DNA of 37,562 nt, taken from the NCBI GenBank assembly GCA_015232405.1, contig JADFZS010000051.1:1-37562 (forward strand). The letters run 5' to 3'. The translations under genes and the position numbers were made by a program. Source of the stretch: Magnetococcales bacterium (GTDB lineage: Bacteria > Pseudomonadota > Magnetococcia > Magnetococcales > JADFYX01). Within the stretch, counting starts at the first letter, position 1, and every line of letters begins with the position of its first letter. Positions 1 to 7,865 of this stretch are shown in pieces. Under the pieces are notes generated by a model. That model had not been told where the DNA came from. It was given only the letters and a program-made list of their open reading frames with translations, and ran no database searches.

Positions 1-30
1 CAAATTTTTTCTTGCAATTCGGGGAGGGTC

Positions 31-240
31 CATATACGTGGGGGTTTGGGGGCCTGCAAGGCCGCCCAAGGTTTTGCCGTTAATCTTTTGACTTTGACAT
101 ACAAAAACAAAAAAAAGCCTGTATTATCAAGGGTTGAGGGAGATTATCTCCCTCATGGGTGTGGGCAAAGCCCACGGTTCTGCCGTTAAGATTTTGTGTT
201 AAGCCTTTAATTTCAAAAGCGAGGGGTTTGGCAGACATTA
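31..240 (+). repeat. Intergenic hairpin repeat cluster, left edge
   Basis: Two pieces of the dispersed hairpin repeat family lie here. A module at about 40-75 folds around GGCC-TGCAA-GGCC. A second copy at 135-175 has hairpin 1 (TGAGGGAGAT, central T, ATCTCCCTCA; 135-155) followed by hairpin 2 (GTGGG-CAAAG-CCCAC; 161-175). The stretch at 190-225 (AAGCCTTTA, then AAAAGCG and a G-run) matches 9802-9840, so this copy and the one near 9750 are homologous over more than 100 bases. No gene is recognised in 1-471. Confidence 0.8.
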
Positions 241-420
241 AAGGAGCGAAGGTTGCAGTAGGTAGGGTGGGTAATCGGATGGAATTGGGTGGTTAATTGG
301 ATGGTGACTACAGTGAAAAATAATAATCAACCTAACCAAAAACGGGCACTTTCATCTGTTATGGGACACAGAGGGGGAATTTGTAATTTATGGAGTGAAT
401 TTTAGATGGATATTGAAAAA

Positions 421-471
421 ATTGTTTTCCTATAGTAATGTATTCTTACATCATTACTATAGGAAAACAAT
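421..471 (+). promoter_or_regulatory. Perfect 20-bp inverted repeat overlapping the antitoxin RBS
   Basis: Arms 421-440 and 452-471 are exact reverse complements over 20 bases, with an 11-base spacer. The right arm ends at the base before the antitoxin ATG at 472 and contains the only Shine-Dalgarno-like stretch (AGGA, 461-464). As DNA it could be the operator for the AbrB-type antitoxin, which typically binds palindromes. As RNA it would form a long hairpin that buries the ribosome binding site. A weak promoter-like pair (TTGAAA 413-418, TAATGT 436-441) would place the start site within or next to the left arm. Which mechanism applies is inference. Confidence 0.75.
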
Positions 472-708
472 ATGCTCGCTAAATTAACAGCAAAAAACCA
501 GCTTACCTTGCCTAAAGCGGTGCTGTCTTCATGTAAAGGGGCAGAGTACTTTGATGTTTCAGAGGAGAACGGCAAGATAGTGTTGGTCCCAATTCGCCTT
601 AACCGTTCCAACGCTGTGCGTGCTAAGCTTGCGGAACTTGGTATATCTCATGAAGATCTAAACAAAGCCGTTGAGTGGGCGCGAGATAGTAGCAAAAAGC
701 TTAAATGA
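472..708 (+). CDS. AbrB/MazE-type antitoxin
   Basis: A 78-residue protein whose first 45 residues follow the swapped-hairpin AbrB/SpoVT pattern (LTAKNQLTLPKAVL, then a short beta-rich stretch ending GKIVLVPI). The rest is an acidic and basic helical tail, the usual toxin-binding part. It overlaps the downstream PIN gene by four bases (ATGA), the classic layout of a type II toxin-antitoxin operon. It is expected to neutralise the PIN ribonuclease and repress its own operon through the inverted repeat abutting its start. Family membership is read from sequence pattern; binding to that repeat is inference. Confidence 0.85.
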   Translation: MLAKLTAKNQLTLPKAVLSSCKGAEYFDVSEENGKIVLVPIRLNRSNAVRAKLAELGISHEDLNKAVEWARDSSKKLK

Positions 709-1124
709 CCATTTTACGACCTGTTTTAGATACAAATATTCTGTTATCAGCTCTCTTTTTTCACAACAGTTCACTAACTTGGCTACGTCATTCATGGCAG
801 TCAGAAATTATTCGCCCACTTGTAAGCCGCGATACAGCTACTGAACTAATCAGGGTTCTGCACTATCCTAAATTCAACTTAACTAGTGAAGAACAAGAAG
901 ATATATTGAACGATTATCTACCTTGGTGTGAAACCATCAAAATAACAAAGCCCGTAAAAATTCCCAATTGCCGAGATCCCCACGACCTACAATTTTTGGA
1001 GTTGGCAATGTTTGCCAATGCTGATGCTTTAGTTAGTGGAGATAAAGATCTACTTATTTTAGCAGAAAATTTCCCTATTCCAATTCTAAACCCAGCCTCA
1101 TTCCAAAAGCTTCTACCCGGTTGA
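705..1124 (+). CDS. PIN-domain toxin (COG1569-like putative ribonuclease)
   Basis: A 139-residue single PIN domain. The acidic residues expected for the Mg-binding active site are present: D9 in LDTNILLSALF, E47 in TELIRVL, D94 in DPHDLQFLELA, and D113 in VSGDKDLL. PIN toxins of this group cut RNA, and the partner antitoxin is encoded immediately upstream with a 4-base overlap. All four acidic positions are intact, so the toxin is probably functional. The RNA target cannot be read from sequence. The product ends well before the Roco gene, which has its own leader. Confidence 0.88.
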   Translation: MTILRPVLDTNILLSALFFHNSSLTWLRHSWQSEIIRPLVSRDTATELIRVLHYPKFNLTSEEQEDILNDYLPWCETIKITKPVKIPNCRDPHDLQFLELAMFANADALVSGDKDLLILAENFPIPILNPASFQKLLPG

Positions 1125-1247
1125 ACAAGATTTTAATTAAATTTAAGCTGGGTTTTAATCTTCACCGCTACCAATCTTAAATCAGTTATCTAAGCTACAT
1201 ACTATTACCAACCTTTTGCAGTAGCCATAACCACACTTTATAGCTAA

Positions 1248-1253
1248 TATAAT
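1248..1253 (+). promoter_or_regulatory. Possible -10 box upstream of the Roco gene
   Basis: TATAAT, a perfect sigma70 -10 match, lies about 78 bases before the Roco ATG in the AT-rich 1125-1330 gap. No convincing -35 box sits 16-18 bases upstream, so this is a weak candidate. Confidence 0.3.
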
Positions 1254-1330
1254 CGCAATCAATAGTTATATATAAAACACCCATTGCACAAACTCCATTG
1301 CAGCTAACCAATGGATGAAAAGGAAAAATT

Positions 1331-3604
1331 ATGGCGCAGTCATCAGGTGAAAAAGCTTACGCAGAGGCCCTCAAACGGATTGAAAAAGCTGATAAAACAG
1401 GTGCTACTGTAATGGACTTAATGGATTTAGAGCTGGAGACTCTGCCTCCTGAGATTCAGGGGCTTTCCAATCTTGTTGAGCTTTATCTACAGAATAATAA
1501 CCTGACAACTCTGCCTCCTGAGATTCAGGGGCTTTCAAATCTTGTTGAGCTTTATCTACAGAATAATAACCTGACAACTCTGCCTCCTGAGATTCAGGGG
1601 CTTTCAAATCTTGTTGAGCTTTCTCTACAGAATAATAACCTGACAACTCTGCCTCCTGAGATTCAGGGGCTTGCCGCTCTTAAACTGCTTGATCTTAGTG
1701 ATAATAACTTGACAACCCTACCTCCTGAGATCACTGATCTTTCTGAGTTACAGCTAATTAGCCTTGATAACAGTGGTTTAACAAAATTACCTCTTGGAAT
1801 TGAAAAACTAACTAAACTAAAATTTGTTGATTGTCGTAACATTAGCTCCATAGAACTGCCAAATTCTTTAGGTTGTTTATTAAAACTTAGTTCTACCAAC
1901 ATCTATTACAACCAACAAAACCCAGTTCCCCTGGAGATTGCTGAAAAAGGTATTTTCGAGGTTTATCATTATATCAACTCTCTTGGGCAAAATTCCAAGC
2001 AAATTAATGAGGCTAAGTTGCTGTTTGTTGGGGATGGTGGTGCTGGCAAAACTTCACTGTCTAAGCAACTTCGGGGGGAGCCTTATGATAAAGATGAGTC
2101 ACAAACCCATGGTATAAATATTGATTCGTGGCCCTTTAAAGTAGGAAAGGAAGAGATATCATTGCGGTTGTGGGATTTTGGTGGGCAGGAGACCCAGCAC
2201 CAGACCCACCAGTTTTTTCTTTCAGAGCGTAGCCTTTATGTGTTGGTTTTAGATGGGCGAAAAGAGGAAAACCCGGAATATTGGTTGAAACATATTGAAA
2301 GCTTTGGCGGTGATTCTCCAGTTTTGGTGGTTTTGAATAAGATTGAAGAACATCACGCATATGATGTGAATCGGCGTTTTTTGCGGGAAAAATATCCATC
2401 AATTGTTGGGTTTTATCCTATATCCTGCAAAAAAGGTACAGGCTTGGATGAACTAAAAGCAGGTTTGGTACAAGCTATTAATGAAGTTGAAATCACCTCA
2501 ACCATATGGCCCAATAGTTGGTTTAAAGTAAAAACTGCTCTGGAAGAGCTACCCGAACCTCATATTGATCAGGCGAAATACCAAGAAATTTGTGAAAATA
2601 ATAGTGTCAAAGACGATGCAGTGCGAAATACATTAGTTGATTTCTTGCGTGATTTGGGCGTGGTATCCCACTTTAAAAGCTTTCGCCTTCAAGACATGTT
2701 TATTCTCAACCCCCATTGGTTAACAGTAGCTGTATACCGTATTATCACGTCAAAACAACTCGCCAAAGGCTACGGTATTATATCCCTCAATGAGCTACCA
2801 GATATTCTAAAAAAGAAGAAAGGTGATAGATTTAACTATCCTGTTAAATGCCACCGTTACATAATCGACTTGATGGAAAAATTTGAGCTGTGTTACCTCA
2901 TGGAAGAGGACCATATACTGGTTCCAGGTTTATTGGAAATTCAAGAACCTGAATTTGAAATCGATACAACAAATGCCCTACGCTTTCGTATAGATTATAA
3001 CGAGTTTATGCCCAAATCGGTTATCCCCCGTTTTATTGTCAATAAACACCAAGATATTGTCGATAATCTACGCTGGCGAACTGGGGTAGTTATTGAAGAT
3101 AGGGATTATAAGGCCACAGCAATAATACGTGCTGATGAAAGTGCGAAACATATTGATATAATAGTCATTGGTGAAAGAAAAAAGGATTATCTTAAGGTTA
3201 TTTGGGCTGTATTACGACAGATAAATGATAGCTTTGAAAAATTGGATTATACAGAAAATATTCATTTACCTGATCAACCAAAAGTAGTAGTCAGCTATGA
3301 AAATTTAATCCAACACGAAAATGCTGGACTAGTCCAAATGGTACCTGCTGGAACGACAAAGCCTTATGATGTAAAAGAACTTATTAAGCAAGTTAGAGAA
3401 GTAGAAAAAGAAGAAACCCAGCAGGAAATGTTGGTAATGCTTGAAAAAATTATTAATAAAAACGATGACGAAACAAGTGCCGAGAAAAAAGTTATTGATT
3501 TCATTGGCATGAAGATCAATATATTTGGCTTTACTATTGATGTGAAAGGGATGGTAAATTTAATACTTGAGCGTATTAAACATCGACACAATAAAAAAAA
3601 ATAA
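1331..3604 (+). CDS. Roco protein: leucine-rich repeats, Roc GTPase and COR domain
   Basis: 757 residues. Residues about 28-190 are leucine-rich repeats with a 23-residue period (LTTLPPEIQGLSNLVELYLQ and variants). Residues about 220-380 form a Ras-like Roc GTPase: P-loop GDGGAGKTS near 234-242, switch II DFGGQE near 281-286, and NKIE near 336. Residues about 385-610 have COR features (HWLTVAVYRII; a region ending HILVPGLL). The last 90 residues are charged and helical and match nothing I recognise. Roco proteins are dimerising GTPases; bacterial examples mostly lack a known pathway. The start is supported by AGGAAAA eight bases upstream. It sits between a toxin-antitoxin pair and a convergent protease pair, so it may be accessory. 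All GTPase motifs are intact. Confidence 0.92.
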   Translation: MAQSSGEKAYAEALKRIEKADKTGATVMDLMDLELETLPPEIQGLSNLVELYLQNNNLTTLPPEIQGLSNLVELYLQNNNLTTLPPEIQGLSNLVELSLQNNNLTTLPPEIQGLAALKLLDLSDNNLTTLPPEITDLSELQLISLDNSGLTKLPLGIEKLTKLKFVDCRNISSIELPNSLGCLLKLSSTNIYYNQQNPVPLEIAEKGIFEVYHYINSLGQNSKQINEAKLLFVGDGGAGKTSLSKQLRGEPYDKDESQTHGINIDSWPFKVGKEEISLRLWDFGGQETQHQTHQFFLSERSLYVLVLDGRKEENPEYWLKHIESFGGDSPVLVVLNKIEEHHAYDVNRRFLREKYPSIVGFYPISCKKGTGLDELKAGLVQAINEVEITSTIWPNSWFKVKTALEELPEPHIDQAKYQEICENNSVKDDAVRNTLVDFLRDLGVVSHFKSFRLQDMFILNPHWLTVAVYRIITSKQLAKGYGIISLNELPDILKKKKGDRFNYPVKCHRYIIDLMEKFELCYLMEEDHILVPGLLEIQEPEFEIDTTNALRFRIDYNEFMPKSVIPRFIVNKHQDIVDNLRWRTGVVIEDRDYKATAIIRADESAKHIDIIVIGERKKDYLKVIWAVLRQINDSFEKLDYTENIHLPDQPKVVVSYENLIQHENAGLVQMVPAGTTKPYDVKELIKQVREVEKEETQQEMLVMLEKIINKNDDETSAEKKVIDFIGMKINIFGFTIDVKGMVNLILERIKHRHNKKK
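1439..1714 (+). repeat. Four tandem 69-bp units inside the LRR coding region
   Basis: Units 1439-1507, 1508-1576, 1577-1645 and 1646-1714 each encode one 23-residue leucine-rich repeat. Units 1 and 2 differ at one base (C/A in CTTTC-C/A-AATC); units 2 and 3 differ at one base (Tyr to Ser codon). The fourth is identical over its first part and then diverges. Such near-identity at DNA level shows recent duplication or gene conversion, so copy number may vary between strains. Confidence 0.95.
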
Positions 3605-3615
3605 GATCTTATTTT
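3598..3615. terminator. Short AT-rich palindrome between convergent genes
   Basis: An 18-bp perfect palindrome (AAAATAAGATCTTATTTT) overlaps the Roco stop codon and lies just beyond the stop of the convergent protease gene. It has A- and T-runs on both sides, as a bidirectional terminator would, but the stem is weak and has no real loop. Confidence 0.3.
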
Positions 3616-3633
3616 AAAACGGTATATTCAAAA

Positions 3634-4056
3634 TCATAGTAAGAGAGAAAAATGTCCTTCTTGATAATCCACAACCAACTTGAAATATTCTAAAAAACCT
3701 CGAGTTCCCATAACAGGAGTGTGTAGACCATGGAGAAATCCTATTTTCAACTCCTTTGTAACAAATGGAGACCCATTGTAGTTATGGTCTGGGATTATGA
3801 TTTTTGCTTGATGATAAAATGTCACTGCCTTACCACCACCAGTGTTAATACCCTGTTGGGCTCCATTTTCTAAAGTATGACCAAGAATTGCAGCATATTT
3901 AACTGGCAGCGCACAAAAATCTGCTCCTGTATCAATCAAAGCTCTCACCTTGAGTCTTCTGTTTTCTGCATGAGGATTTGTAACAACTACATTTAGATAT
4001 GGTTGACCAGGGCTATCTGATGATTTTAACAATAGAGGAACTTTACGGACAGGCAT
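3634..4056 (-). CDS. Retropepsin-like aspartic protease (clan AA)
   Basis: A 140-residue protein with the single catalytic triad of retroviral-type proteases, ALIDTGADFCALP (Asp42). A downstream glycine-containing segment (GINTGGGKAV) may be the flap. The closing motif MGTRGFLEYFKLVVDY matches the hydrophobic-Gly/Leu/Phe-Asp pattern of stand-alone bacterial retropepsins. Such enzymes act as homodimers, each chain giving one Asp. The start codon follows directly on the stop of the upstream 64-residue gene (TAG then ATG), so the two are translationally coupled. No signal peptide or membrane segment is seen, so it should be cytoplasmic. The substrate is unknown; the partner protein is a candidate. 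Confidence 0.82.
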   Translation of the reverse strand: MPVRKVPLLLKSSDSPGQPYLNVVVTNPHAENRRLKVRALIDTGADFCALPVKYAAILGHTLENGAQQGINTGGGKAVTFYHQAKIIIPDHNYNGSPFVTKELKIGFLHGLHTPVMGTRGFLEYFKLVVDYQEGHFSLLL

Positions 4057-4251
4057 CTAAAATACAAGGTGCTCCTCACCAGCCTTAGGTATATATGTAA
4101 GGACGGGATCTTTAACCCCTTTTTCAAGAGCAGCGTTGTAAGCCTCTTCTGGATCTTTTGCGGCACTTATAACCTCTCTGGAATCGAAATCCTTGGTGGT
4201 AACATGCATGCCTTGATAATAGTCTGCATTTATGACTAGAAGATCTAACAC
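4057..4251 (-). CDS. Small protein paired with retropepsin, DUF5678-like pattern
   Basis: A 64-residue protein with a GTG start preceded by AAAAGGA. It has a short beta segment, then a helical stretch (DPEEAYNAALEKG) and a closing strand (DPVLTYIPKAGEE). That arrangement recalls the small DUF5678-type proteins often found beside retropepsin-like genes; I rate that resemblance as moderate and cannot confirm it here. It is cotranscribed with the protease with no spacer between the genes. It could be a substrate, inhibitor or chaperone of the protease. Nothing catalytic is visible. Confidence 0.65.
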   Translation of the reverse strand: MLDLLVINADYYQGMHVTTKDFDSREVISAAKDPEEAYNAALEKGVKDPVLTYIPKAGEEHLVF

Positions 4252-4351
4252 TGTTTTCCTTTTTGGCTTAAGGTTAGTATATTCAGTTAGTGATTCTTGG
4301 TATTAAAGCCATATTTTGCTGTTTTTGTCAATTCTTATCTTGTTTTTAAAA

Positions 4352-4427
4352 ACAACACCTTGGGCGTTGCCCAAACCCACCAGGGCGATAATCGCCCTGG
4401 ACCCGTGAACGTTGGGATTTTTTTTTA
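4352..4427 (-). repeat. Hairpin repeat, direct copy 1
   Basis: A 76-base unit ending in a 9-T run. On the minus strand it reads as the same framework as other family members: hairpin 1 (CCAGGGCGAT, T, ATCGCCCTGG; 4380-4400) then hairpin 2 (TTGGGC-loop-GCCCAA; 4360-4374). It matches the unit at 4476-4551 at 75 of 76 positions, the one change lying in the hairpin 2 loop. Confidence 0.9.
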
Positions 4428-4446
4428 TAGTCGCATTTTGTTTTTT

Positions 4447-4467
4447 GCGAGCAAGCTCGCTTTTTTT
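4447..4467 (+). terminator. Short intrinsic-terminator-like hairpin between two repeats
   Basis: GCGAGC-AA-GCTCGC followed by seven T residues reads as an intrinsic terminator on the plus strand. No plus-strand gene ends here, so it may be part of the repeat spacer instead of a working terminator. Confidence 0.45.
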
Positions 4468-4475
4468 CTTTATAT

Positions 4476-4551
4476 ACAACACCTTGGGCTTTGCCCAAAC
4501 CCACCAGGGCGATAATCGCCCTGGACCCGTGAACGTTGGGATTTTTTTTTA
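4476..4551 (-). repeat. Hairpin repeat, direct copy 2, touching the fumarase stop codon
   Basis: The second 76-base copy. Hairpin 1 is at 4504-4524 and hairpin 2 at 4484-4498. Its T-rich end supplies the fumarase stop codon (TAA on the minus strand, 4551-4549), so on the fumarase transcript the two hairpins come immediately after the stop. It could act as a 3' end stabiliser or terminator for that message. Confidence 0.9.
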
Positions 4552-6165
4552 CAGACCGAATTGACTGAAAAAGTCGTTGCCTTTGTCGTCTACTATCACA
4601 AACGCCGGGAAGTTTTCTACCTCTATTTTGTGTACCGCCTCCATGCCCAGTTCTGGATAGTCTATTACCTCTACTTTTCTAATACTGTCTTGGGCCAAAC
4701 GGGCTGCAGCTCCGCCAATGGAGCCTAGATAAAAGCCACCGTATTTTTTACAAGCCTTGGTAACTTGTAAGCTGCGGTTGCCTTTGGCTAGCATTACGTA
4801 TGAACCACCATTTTTTTGGAAGTTCTCTACATAACTATCCATTCTACCTGCAGTTGTAGGACCAAAAGAGCCTGATGATAGCCCCTCTGGGGTTTTGGCA
4901 GGGCCAGCATAATAAACCACATGGTTTTGAAAATATTCGGGCATTTTCTCGCCGGAATCCAACCTTTCCTGAATCTTGGCGTGGGCAATATCACGGGCCA
5001 CCACTATAGGTCCAGTCAACATTACACGGGTTGTGATTTTCAACGAAGATAACGCCTCACGGATTTTCTTCATGGGTTGGTTTAAATCGATTTTAACCAC
5101 GCTGGCACTCAACGCCTCCGGCTCGGAATCCGGGAGAAAACGGGCTGGATCGGTCTCTAATGCCTCTAGCCAGATACCCTCTTTATCGATGCGACCAAGA
5201 ATATTACGATCTGCCGAACATGAAACACCAATACCAACCGGGCAAGAAGCTCCATGACGGGGAAGCCTGATAACCCTCACATCATGAGCAAAATATTTAC
5301 CACCAAACTGCGCACCCATGCCCAGTTTTTGCGTCATTATTAAAATCTGCTCTTCCAGTTTTCTATCTCTTAAAGCCGAACCCAAACCATCACCCAACGA
5401 AGGAAGCCGATCTAAATAACGGGCAGAGGCCAGTTTTACGGTTTTTAGGTTCATCTCCGGGGATAAACCACCAATAACCACCGATAGATGATAAGGAGGA
5501 CAAGCAGAAGTACCCAGGGTTTTAATCTTCTCTTGTAAAAAATTAGCCAGCTTTTCCGGGGTCAAAAGAGCTTTTGTCTGTTGAAACAAAAATGTCTTAT
5601 TGGCCGACCCACCACCTTTAGCCATAAAAAGAAATTTATAGGTCTCGCCATCAGTAGCCTCAATATCTATCTGGGCTGGTAGGTTGTTGCCAGTGTTTTT
5701 CTCTTCGTATATCGAAATAGGAGCAACCTGAGAATAACGAAGATTCGAGGTTGCATAGGTGTTGTAAACACCTAAAGAGAGAGCCTCTCTATCACCACCA
5801 CCAGTCCAAATTCTATGGCCTTTTTTGCCAATTACCATTGCGGTTCCGGTATCTTGGCAACTGGGCAGTATATTACCTGCCGCTATATTTGCATTTTTTA
5901 ATAGCTCCAGAGCCACATAACGATCATTATCCGACGCTTCGGGATCGTCCAAAATAGTGCGAAGCTGTTGCAAATGGCTGGCACGAAGTAAAAAGGAGGC
6001 GTCTTGAAAAGCTGTTTGAGCCAGCAAAGTCAACCCTTCCGGGGCAACTTTTACAATTCTCTCTGATTCAAACTGACCTATTTCGACATGATCACGAGTT
6101 AACGAACGATACTCAGCACCGTCTGGTCCTGGGTTAAGAACTTCTGTATACTTAAACTCGGGCAT
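4549..6165 (-). CDS. fumA: Fumarate hydratase, class I (iron-sulfur)
   Basis: 538 residues, close to the length of Escherichia coli FumA. It interconverts fumarate and malate in the citric acid cycle using an oxygen-sensitive [4Fe-4S] cluster. Cluster ligands appear as Cys103 ([12 protein letters not shown]), Cys222 (TSACPPYH) and Cys316 (GVSCSADRN). The C-terminal beta domain follows ([15 protein letters not shown], then [11 protein letters not shown]). The start is preceded by AGGAGCT. It is a single-gene unit flanked by hairpin repeats on both sides. The symbol is the family name; fumB-type paralogues cannot be told apart from sequence alone. Confidence 0.95.
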   Translation of the reverse strand: MPEFKYTEVLNPGPDGAEYRSLTRDHVEIGQFESERIVKVAPEGLTLLAQTAFQDASFLLRASHLQQLRTILDDPEASDNDRYVALELLKNANIAAGNILPSCQDTGTAMVIGKKGHRIWTGGGDREALSLGVYNTYATSNLRYSQVAPISIYEEKNTGNNLPAQIDIEATDGETYKFLFMAKGGGSANKTFLFQQTKALLTPEKLANFLQEKIKTLGTSACPPYHLSVVIGGLSPEMNLKTVKLASARYLDRLPSLGDGLGSALRDRKLEEQILIMTQKLGMGAQFGGKYFAHDVRVIRLPRHGASCPVGIGVSCSADRNILGRIDKEGIWLEALETDPARFLPDSEPEALSASVVKIDLNQPMKKIREALSSLKITTRVMLTGPIVVARDIAHAKIQERLDSGEKMPEYFQNHVVYYAGPAKTPEGLSSGSFGPTTAGRMDSYVENFQKNGGSYVMLAKGNRSLQVTKACKKYGGFYLGSIGGAAARLAQDSIRKVEVIDYPELGMEAVHKIEVENFPAFVIVDDKGNDFFSQFGL

Positions 6166-6232
6166 ACTAATCTAGCTCCTTTGTCATTGTTAAGATTAAA
6201 AAGAGGCAAAGCCCCAAATAGTCCCTAATTAA

Positions 6233-6293
6233 ATGGGATGGGTCTGGGAAGGGGGTTTGCCCCTTCCCAGTGGGGTTTGGGGCAAAGCCCCAA
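6233..6293 (+). repeat. Hairpin repeat, type 2 (GGGAAGGGG stem)
   Basis: Begins AATGGGATGGGTC, then an 11-bp perfect stem (CTGGGAAGGGG / CCCCTTCCCAG; 6244-6254 and 6260-6270) and a second hairpin TTGGGGC-AAA-GCCCCAA (6277-6293). It shares the second-hairpin framework (GTGGGGTTTGGGGCAAAGCC) with the GATTATC-type copies, but has a different first stem. It lies in the 210-base gap between the divergent fumarase and NnrU-like genes. Confidence 0.88.
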
Positions 6294-6375
6294 AAATATG
6301 TATTAACCTAGAAACAGCAGTTGTCAGCACGCACCGCCAACCGCCATTTCTAGGATTATTCAAGCAACTCATATT

Positions 6376-7032
6376 ATGGGACATGTAGCTATCATGCAAT
6401 CATCAATTGTAGATATTACCGCTTACGGCCTGTTTTGGCTCATGTTCGGCCTGACCCACTCCATAATGGCCTCAGAAAAATTCAAAGCCCCCTGGCGGCG
6501 ATTTCTTGGCCCTTTGGCATATTGCGAAAGGTTGATTTATAATGGAATTTCAATGGTTGCCATAGCTGCTGTTTTTACTTATGCCAACGAAAACCTGGCT
6601 ATGGAGCCACTATTTCAACCCCAGGGAGTTATAAAATGGCTTTTTTGGTTGCTGCAAGGGCTGGGTTTTGTTCTGCTTATCTGGAGCTTATCTACCTATG
6701 ATCTATTGCGTTTTGCTGGTTTACGCCAGATATATGCCGGAATAACCAAACAAAAAATAGCCCCGGAACCCCTGGTTATCTCCAAACTACACTGTTTTGT
6801 TCGTCATCCCATATACAGCAGTGTTTTGTTGCTGCTCTGGTTTAGGCCACAAAACGAAGCCATGTTTATCACCAACATATTTGCCACCCTATATCTATTT
6901 ATCGGTATGAGCTGGGAAGATAAAAGACTCAAAGCTCTCTATGGTGAGGATTACCAACAATATTGTCAGGCAGTTCCTGCCATTGTTCCCCATCCCAAAC
7001 GCAGATGGCAAGCAAAAGCCACAGAAAAATGA
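6376..7032 (+). CDS. NnrU/ICMT-like integral membrane protein
   Basis: 218 residues with about five hydrophobic segments (for example near residues 15-30, 55-75 and 95-115). The C-terminal region RHPIYSSVLLLLWF followed by EDKRLKALYGEDYQQYCQAVP is the signature shared by NnrU and isoprenylcysteine methyltransferase-like membrane proteins. NnrU has been linked to nitric oxide reductase in denitrifiers; no such genes are in view, so the substrate is unknown. No clear ribosome binding site marks the start, and ATG 6394 (MQSSIV) is an alternative. Its stop overlaps the start of gluQ-RS (ATGA), indicating cotranscription. Confidence 0.8.
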   Translation: MGHVAIMQSSIVDITAYGLFWLMFGLTHSIMASEKFKAPWRRFLGPLAYCERLIYNGISMVAIAAVFTYANENLAMEPLFQPQGVIKWLFWLLQGLGFVLLIWSLSTYDLLRFAGLRQIYAGITKQKIAPEPLVISKLHCFVRHPIYSSVLLLLWFRPQNEAMFITNIFATLYLFIGMSWEDKRLKALYGEDYQQYCQAVPAIVPHPKRRWQAKATEK

Positions 7033-7859
7033 TTATCACCCGTTTTGCCCCAAGCCCCACAGGTCTGCTTCATCTTGGTCACGCCTATTCCGCCTTGTTG
7101 GTCTATAACTCCATAACAGACGGAGGAGAGTTTCTGCTGCGTATTGAAGATATCGATAGCGGACGTTGCCGGGTTGAATATGAAAAGGCCATCGAGGAGG
7201 ATCTTGGCTGGTTGGGTATAAAATGGCAAACACCAATACGCAGACAATCTGAACATATGGCGGATTATGCAACATACATAAACCGTTTAGATAGCGAAGG
7301 GCTGCTCTACCCCTGTTTTTGCACCCGAAAAGAGATGGCACAAGCAAGAGAAAGGCTGAACTTTGATACTATGGGACCGGACGGCCCTATATATCCCGGT
7401 AGCTGCCGGGAATTAAACCCTGATAAAAGACAACAATATATAAACGCAAAAAAACCCTTTGCCCTTCGCCTTGATATGCAAAAAGCTGTGGCTAGAGTAG
7501 GGGAGCTACACTGGCAAGATTTTAATAAAGGGTTGATAGTGGCAACCCCACAGATGTTTGGTGATGTGGTGCTAGCCCGTAAAGAGACACCCACAAGTTA
7601 TCATCTTGCGGTTACTGTTGATGATCATATCCAGGGAGTTAACCAGGTTATTCGGGGGTTGGATCTTTTCCATGCCACACATATCCACTGTTTATTGCAA
7701 GCTTTGTTGGGGCTGGAGACACCACAATATCACCATCATCGTCTTTTGCTTGATGATAGGGGACAAAAATTTGCCAAAAGAGAGCGATCACCTAGCTTGC
7801 AGGAGTTGCGGTTGGCTGGAGTTACACCTCAAGAGGTAAAAAAAAGGGTAGGGCTGTAA
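7029..7859 (+). CDS. gluQ: Glutamyl-Q tRNA(Asp) synthetase
   Basis: 276 residues, the usual length of this truncated glutamyl-tRNA synthetase paralogue without an anticodon-binding domain. It attaches glutamate to queuosine 34 of tRNA(Asp). The N-terminus FAPSPTGLLHLGHAYSAL holds the HIGH-type motif, and KFAKRERS takes the place of KMSKS. The zinc site is complete: Cys96, Cys98, Tyr122, Cys126. The start at 7029 overlaps the upstream stop as ATGA and puts the catalytic motif at the normal distance; an upstream start at 6963 would add 22 unrelated residues. The stop is followed at once by a compound hairpin repeat. Confidence 0.95.
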   Translation: MIITRFAPSPTGLLHLGHAYSALLVYNSITDGGEFLLRIEDIDSGRCRVEYEKAIEEDLGWLGIKWQTPIRRQSEHMADYATYINRLDSEGLLYPCFCTRKEMAQARERLNFDTMGPDGPIYPGSCRELNPDKRQQYINAKKPFALRLDMQKAVARVGELHWQDFNKGLIVATPQMFGDVVLARKETPTSYHLAVTVDDHIQGVNQVIRGLDLFHATHIHCLLQALLGLETPQYHHHRLLLDDRGQKFAKRERSPSLQELRLAGVTPQEVKKRVGL

Positions 7860-7865
7860 CTATTA

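Noticed and set aside
301..405. A 34-codon reading frame upstream of the antitoxin
   Set aside because: No ribosome binding site, no recognisable motif and low complexity (runs of Asn and Gly codons); chance is the simplest reading.
1404..1646. A repetitive minus-strand reading frame
   Set aside because: It is the antisense of the 69-bp LRR repeats; repeated open frames are expected there.
1439..1714. Tandem repeats that could be mistaken for a CRISPR array
   Set aside because: The 69-bp units are contiguous with no unique spacers and stay in frame as leucine-rich repeats of the Roco protein.
4297..4515. A 72-residue plus-strand reading frame
   Set aside because: It runs through two copies of the hairpin repeat, and its sequence repeats because the DNA does.
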